Shown here piece after piece: positions 5,740-9,281 of a stretch of 9,281 bases of DNA (position 1 is its first letter; every line of letters starts with the position of its first letter). Below the pieces are notes generated by a model. It saw only the letters and a list, made by a program, of their open reading frames with translations, did no database searches and was not told where the DNA came from. Source of the DNA: JASFYU01 sp045046905 (GTDB lineage Bacteria > Bacteroidota > Bacteroidia > Flavobacteriales > Flavobacteriaceae); NCBI GenBank assembly GCA_045046905.1, contig JASFYU010000070.1:1-9281 (forward strand), read 5' to 3'. The position numbers and the translations under genes are program-made.

Positions 5740-8361
5740 TTAAAAAGGATAATTTATTCCTATTTGAAGTACTGAATTAGCAAAATTATAATCTCTAAAC
5801 CATCTTTTGGACTGCTCCTCTGCCGGATTATATGTTTTAAAGCCCAGATCCACTCTGAATATGAAATAGGTAAAATCGTAGCGCAGTCCAAAGCCTGTAC
5901 CTAGGGCAATATCGGCCAAAGAGCTAAACCCGTTAAAGGTAGCATCGGGGTCATCGACATTGTCAAAGACATTCCAAATATTTCCTGCATCGGCAAACAA
6001 TGCGCCATTTATATCACCTACCAGAGGAAAGCGATATTCGAGGTTAAAAGCAATCTTAAGGTTGGCCTCGTTAAAATCAGTAATGGCCTCTGTTTTTCCA
6101 GGGCCGAGGGAATACGGGTACCAGGCCCTATTGTCATTGGAGCCTCCTGCGAAATAACTCCTAACAAAAGGAATGTTCTCCGAGTTGCCATAGGGTACTG
6201 CAATACCGAAAAAGCTTCGAAAAGCAAGCACATTAGAGCGTTTAAGGTCCCAGTACTTGACATAGTCGAACTCGGTCTTTAGATACTGTGAATAAGGCAC
6301 TCCGAAAACCAAAAGGCTGTTCTCGGTATTTTGATTAAAAGGAATTAAATAAGATAAGCCTGAGAGTAAATTACCGGCGCTTTCTATCTTCCATCTGAAC
6401 TGATAAAAGCTGTTATCGGTAATCCCATCCCTATTGTTTTTGTTGAGGGTATAATTACTTGAGAATATCAGGTTGTTCTCGGTTAATCTGCGCCTGCGTT
6501 CCTCGATACGCACAACTTGCCTATAAGCATCTTGGTTCGTTGAGATCAATCCTTGATTTTGTACGGCATTAATAAAGCCTTGTGTGCCGGTAGGGGTAAT
6601 AAGTCTAGGACTATTATCGCTGTCTGTTGTTTCGAAAAAAAGTGCTAAATCCGGAAATTCAGTTATATTATATTCTTCGGGTTCGTCATAAGAATCGGCA
6701 ATTTCATCTAGCCTATCATAGGTGTTACGATATACATTAAAAAATTCTTCAGGTCTTACATTGAGTACAAATTGAATGTTCAATAATTCGACATTGTGTT
6801 TTTTGTAATCGGAAGGTGTCCAATTGTATCCCAGTATTGCATTGAAAGTCTGCTTGTCTAGGCCAATGTTTTTCTGAAAGCTATACCCCAATGAAACTCT
6901 TGTGCGCGGCAAGGTATAACTTGAGATAAATTTATTGGTGTTTATAAACGGAAACCAGATTCTAGGGAAGTCTAGATTTATATCGGCTCCGAACTCTAGA
7001 ATATTGAAAAAGCGATTGTCAATGATATTGGGGTCGCTCGAGGCCCCAATGTTCAAACGGCCTGATACACTTAGATTTTCGGCCCCTTTAAAAAGATTTC
7101 TGGCTAGTAGGGTTGGGCTAAAGCCTAGTCCTACTTGTTGAATGCTAGAATGGGTTACATCAAAATCTGTTTTGAAAGAATATTTGGATTTAGACGCTAA
7201 ATGAATGTTTGCCGTCAAATGAGTGTCTGTACTATCAGGTACAGGGGTGATATTCGGATATTTGAAAACATTCAGATTGTTGATTTGCCGGTAGGTACGT
7301 ACTCTATCGATTTCTCGATACACGCTATCTTTTTTAAAAAAGATAGCGTCCGTCAGCGTTTTGGGCTTATATCGAAGCTTGCCGTTGTAAAAAATGGTAT
7401 AATCATTATATTGAATAGATTGTTGTTCGCTATTCTGGCCATTAAAAATATAATCAGTATAAATATTTATCTTATCGAAGGTATATACTTTGTATTCAGA
7501 AGAGGTTAAGGTGTTTTCGTTTCTTTTTTTAAGGTCGACGATGTTCAACTCAATATCCATTTTTGGGTCATTGCCCAATTTGGTGGTATCTCCGATAAGA
7601 TTATAGGTGATAGAACTTTCCTGAAAATTGTATACTCCATTGTTTCTGAAAATTGAAGAGAGCCGTTTACGTTCGGCAGTAAATTCTACAAGATCGAATT
7701 GTTTTCCCGCTTTTACAAATGATTCCGAGCTATGAAGTTGATAGATTGAATCTACAGCCTTTGAAGAAATACTATGTGAAACCGAGTTAATCATATACGG
7801 TTCGCCCAAAGTGATTTTGTACACTACTTTTACCCTTTGTTTTCGGCCTGTACTATCGATTTCGTAGGTTGTGCCGTTATTGAAATAGCCTTTACTGCCA
7901 TAATATCCACTTAAGCGCTCCAAGGTTTTTCTGGTCTTTGAGGAGTCAAGCACCACTGGAGCTTCCCCAATATTCTTGAGCCAATAGCTGAGCCCTTTGA
8001 CTAAGAATGATTCTCCTAGCCTTTCGACCTGCTTTTTAGATAGTATATTTATAAGTCGCTGCTCTCTTCTTTCTTTTCGGTGTAGCCAATTCTGAAAAGA
8101 GGAATCAGGATTTATCTTGGCCATATTATACAGATTGAGTCGTAGAGGGTACCCGAGAATGGTGGTATTGGGTTCTTGGATAATCATACTTTCAATATCT
8201 GGGTCGGTCACTTTTACGCTATCCGCATAAATGGTGTTCTTTGTAACCAGAAAATCGTTCTCGTTAATCCTTTTGAGCGCGTTACAAGAGGTAATTACCA
8301 CAGCTAGTAATAATAAGCTTATTTTAGCAATATTTTTTTTAGTGCATAATAGAATCCTCAT
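5740..8361 (-). CDS. tamL: TamL: Omp85/TamA-like outer-membrane lipoprotein
   Basis: Omp85-superfamily beta-barrel of the TamL type, a Bacteroidota relative of TamA that works in outer-membrane assembly, presumably with TamB (not in this window). I take the ATG at 8361, giving 873 residues. It opens with a classic lipoprotein signal (MRILLCTKKN, hydrophobic core ISLLLLAVVI, then TSC), with Cys26 as the lipidated residue. The upstream in-frame ATG at 8403 would bury this signal behind 14 residues and overlap the divergent neighbour. CNALKR after the cysteine lacks the acidic residues of a surface-export signal. POTRA-like segments are at about 141-186 (KTRKTLERLSGYYGSKGYF) and 223-276. The barrel fills about 405-873 and ends in NYPF, with a terminal Phe. 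GGSNDNRAW (about 739-747) sits where Omp85 proteins have the loop-6 VRGY motif. The neighbouring methyltransferase and porT fit the order I associate with flavobacteria. The family call is firm; the symbol follows current usage. Confidence 0.9.
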   Translation of the reverse strand: MRILLCTKKNIAKISLLLLAVVITSCNALKRINENDFLVTKNTIYADSVKVTDPDIESMIIQEPNTTILGYPLRLNLYNMAKINPDSSFQNWLHRKERREQRLINILSKKQVERLGESFLVKGLSYWLKNIGEAPVVLDSSKTRKTLERLSGYYGSKGYFNNGTTYEIDSTGRKQRVKVVYKITLGEPYMINSVSHSISSKAVDSIYQLHSSESFVKAGKQFDLVEFTAERKRLSSIFRNNGVYNFQESSITYNLIGDTTKLGNDPKMDIELNIVDLKKRNENTLTSSEYKVYTFDKINIYTDYIFNGQNSEQQSIQYNDYTIFYNGKLRYKPKTLTDAIFFKKDSVYREIDRVRTYRQINNLNVFKYPNITPVPDSTDTHLTANIHLASKSKYSFKTDFDVTHSSIQQVGLGFSPTLLARNLFKGAENLSVSGRLNIGASSDPNIIDNRFFNILEFGADINLDFPRIWFPFINTNKFISSYTLPRTRVSLGYSFQKNIGLDKQTFNAILGYNWTPSDYKKHNVELLNIQFVLNVRPEEFFNVYRNTYDRLDEIADSYDEPEEYNITEFPDLALFFETTDSDNSPRLITPTGTQGFINAVQNQGLISTNQDAYRQVVRIEERRRRLTENNLIFSSNYTLNKNNRDGITDNSFYQFRWKIESAGNLLSGLSYLIPFNQNTENSLLVFGVPYSQYLKTEFDYVKYWDLKRSNVLAFRSFFGIAVPYGNSENIPFVRSYFAGGSNDNRAWYPYSLGPGKTEAITDFNEANLKIAFNLEYRFPLVGDINGALFADAGNIWNVFDNVDDPDATFNGFSSLADIALGTGFGLRYDFTYFIFRVDLGFKTYNPAEEQSKRWFRDYNFANSVLQIGINYPF

Positions 8362-8367
8362 AGAAAT

Positions 8368-8375
8368 CAAAAATA
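8368..8375 (-). promoter_or_regulatory. Predicted -7 promoter box of tamL
   Basis: On the minus strand this reads TATTTTTG, an exact TAnnTTTG match, ending 6 bp before the tamL ATG at 8361. A TTTGG lies 25 bp further upstream, inside the neighbouring methyltransferase gene, at slightly longer than usual spacing. If used, transcription would begin at or within a few bases of the ATG, making the mRNA leaderless. It also argues against the upstream ATG at 8403, which would precede the promoter. Confidence 0.4.
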
Positions 8376-8385
8376 CATTATTTGT

Positions 8386-9108
8386 ATGGTTGTTAAAAGC
8401 CAAATAAAACTTATAAAAAGCTTACATCAAAAAAAGTACCGTATTCGATACGGAATGTTCGTGGTAGAAGGAATTAAAGCCGTCACAGAATTGTTAGACT
8501 CTCATTTTAAGGTGTATAAAGTATATGCCGCTGAGGTAGGAGAACTTAAGGGTAAAACTGACTTTCTAGAGATTATTACAGAGAACGAAATAAAACAGAT
8601 GAGCAGCCTAAAGAACCCTGGCAAAATTTTGGCGGTCTTTTATATTGCAAAACCAAGACCGGTAGATTTCAAAGATTGGGTGGTGGCACTTGACGATGTT
8701 CGCGACCCTGGGAATTTAGGTACCATTATTCGTTTATGTGATTGGTTCGGAATACGGCATTTAATCTGTTCTTCAAATACGGTCGATTGTTTTAACCCTA
8801 AGGTGCTACAGGCTACCATGGGTTCAATTTCTAGAGTGAATATTCTTTATACTGAGCTTAGTGAGTTTTTGTCAAATTCAGAATTACCGGTCTATGGCGC
8901 ATTTATGAATGGTGAAACTGTTTATAATACAACAGCACCCAGAAGGGGTGTTTTGGTCTTGGGCAATGAGGCCAATGGCATATCAAAGGAAGTGGAGGCC
9001 TTAGTGAACGTTAAAATTTGTATTCCACAATTTGGAGAAAGAACTGCAGAAAGTTTGAATGTAGCGACGGCTAGCGCGATTTTATTGAGCGAACTGCGAA
9101 GAAGGTGA
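8386..9108 (+). CDS. TrmH/SpoU-family RNA 2'-O-ribose methyltransferase
   Basis: S-adenosylmethionine-dependent enzyme of the SPOUT class that methylates the ribose 2'-OH of tRNA or rRNA; the substrate cannot be told from sequence. The 240-residue protein has the N-terminal substrate-binding domain (about 5-85, with QKKYRIRYGMFVVEG at 15-29) and the knotted catalytic domain (about 97-235). Motif 1 is DDVRDPGNLGTIIRLCDWFG (103-122) with N110 and R116; motif 2 is LGNEANGIS (192-200) with E195; motif 3 is IPQFGERTAESLNVATASAI (213-232) with S223 and N225. All key residues are present. The ATG at 8386 fits, since the next Met (24) would remove the conserved N-terminal helix. It diverges from tamL, with 24 bp between start codons, and converges on porT with a 5-bp gap. 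No clear promoter box is seen; the sequence before the ATG, CATTATTTGT, only partly matches the consensus. Confidence 0.92.
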   Translation: MVVKSQIKLIKSLHQKKYRIRYGMFVVEGIKAVTELLDSHFKVYKVYAAEVGELKGKTDFLEIITENEIKQMSSLKNPGKILAVFYIAKPRPVDFKDWVVALDDVRDPGNLGTIIRLCDWFGIRHLICSSNTVDCFNPKVLQATMGSISRVNILYTELSEFLSNSELPVYGAFMNGETVYNTTAPRRGVLVLGNEANGISKEVEALVNVKICIPQFGERTAESLNVATASAILLSELRRR

Positions 9109-9113
9109 AAATA

Positions 9114-9281
9114 CTACTCAAAGGTAAAATTGATAAAAAGACCACGAGTGCGCATCGCATCGATATTACCGGTCCACGGGCTATTGGGGTCATCATCTCG
9201 AACAAGCTCATCGCTAATGGCAAATACTCCGCGAATTGATGGGGTAAATTTAAAATACTCCACTTTAAATGTCATATAGTT
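9114..9281 (-). CDS. porT: PorT/SprT-type protein, C-terminal part
   Basis: Partial: the 5' end lies beyond the window edge. 55 codons read in frame to a TAG at 9114-9116. The residues include YFKFTPSIRGVFAISDELV, a DDDPNSPWTGN segment and the ending TRGLFINFTFE, with alternating hydrophobic beta-strand character typical of an outer-membrane barrel terminus. I recognise this as the C-terminus of PorT (SprT in gliding flavobacteria), a type IX secretion and gliding component of the envelope. The position beside a TrmH-family gene and tamL supports this. The stop is 5 bp from the stop of the convergent methyltransferase gene. Only the last quarter or so is visible, so integrity cannot be judged. 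Confidence 0.75.
   Translation of the reverse strand, partial: NYMTFKVEYFKFTPSIRGVFAISDELVRDDDPNSPWTGNIDAMRTRGLFINFTFE

Noticed and set aside
7201..7509. 102-codon plus-strand ORF inside tamL
   Set aside because: Lies wholly antisense to a well-supported Omp85 gene and its translation shows no family features; a shadow frame.
8362..8403. Upstream in-frame ATG for tamL at 8403
   Set aside because: It would put 14 residues before a textbook lipoprotein signal, overlap the start of the divergent gene, and precede the likely -7 box.

Overview
The window looks like the chromosome of a marine-type member of the Flavobacteriaceae (Bacteroidota). The evidence is the AT-rich intergenic DNA, start codons without Shine-Dalgarno sequences, -7 boxes of the Bacteroidota type (TAnnTTTG), a TamL-type Omp85 lipoprotein, and the end of a PorT/SprT gene, a type IX secretion component restricted to this phylum. 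The genus is not certain.

Layout. The left half is a run of minus-strand housekeeping genes, in transcription order fbaA (class II fructose-bisphosphate aldolase, 3780-4847), accD (acetyl-CoA carboxylase carboxyltransferase beta subunit, 2771-3640), rpsO (ribosomal protein S15, 2428-2697) and pnp (polynucleotide phosphorylase, 11-2233). A strong hairpin terminator separates rpsO from pnp, and likely -7 promoter boxes precede fbaA and rpsO. An imperfect palindrome lies between fbaA and accD.

An 892-bp stretch at 4848-5739 has no convincing intact gene. It holds the fbaA promoter, a start-less 66-codon remnant on the minus strand (5011-5211), a second GC-rich palindrome resembling the first, and a 38-codon minus-strand ORF with a signal-peptide-like beginning (5578-5694). 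I read it as an area of gene decay and repeat insertion.

The right half concerns the cell envelope. tamL (minus, 5740-8361) encodes an outer-membrane Omp85/TamA-like lipoprotein. It diverges, with only 24 bp between start codons, from a SpoU/TrmH-family RNA 2'-O-methyltransferase gene (plus, 8386-9108). That gene converges with 5 bp to spare on the 3' end of porT (minus, 9114 to the window edge).

Most of the window is conserved core genome and I see no convincing new multi-gene system. The points most worth a second look are an AccD whose zinc-ribbon cysteines are all missing, the very compact tamL/trmH divergent start region with a possibly leaderless tamL mRNA, the related palindromes, and the decayed or small ORFs between fbaA and tamL.
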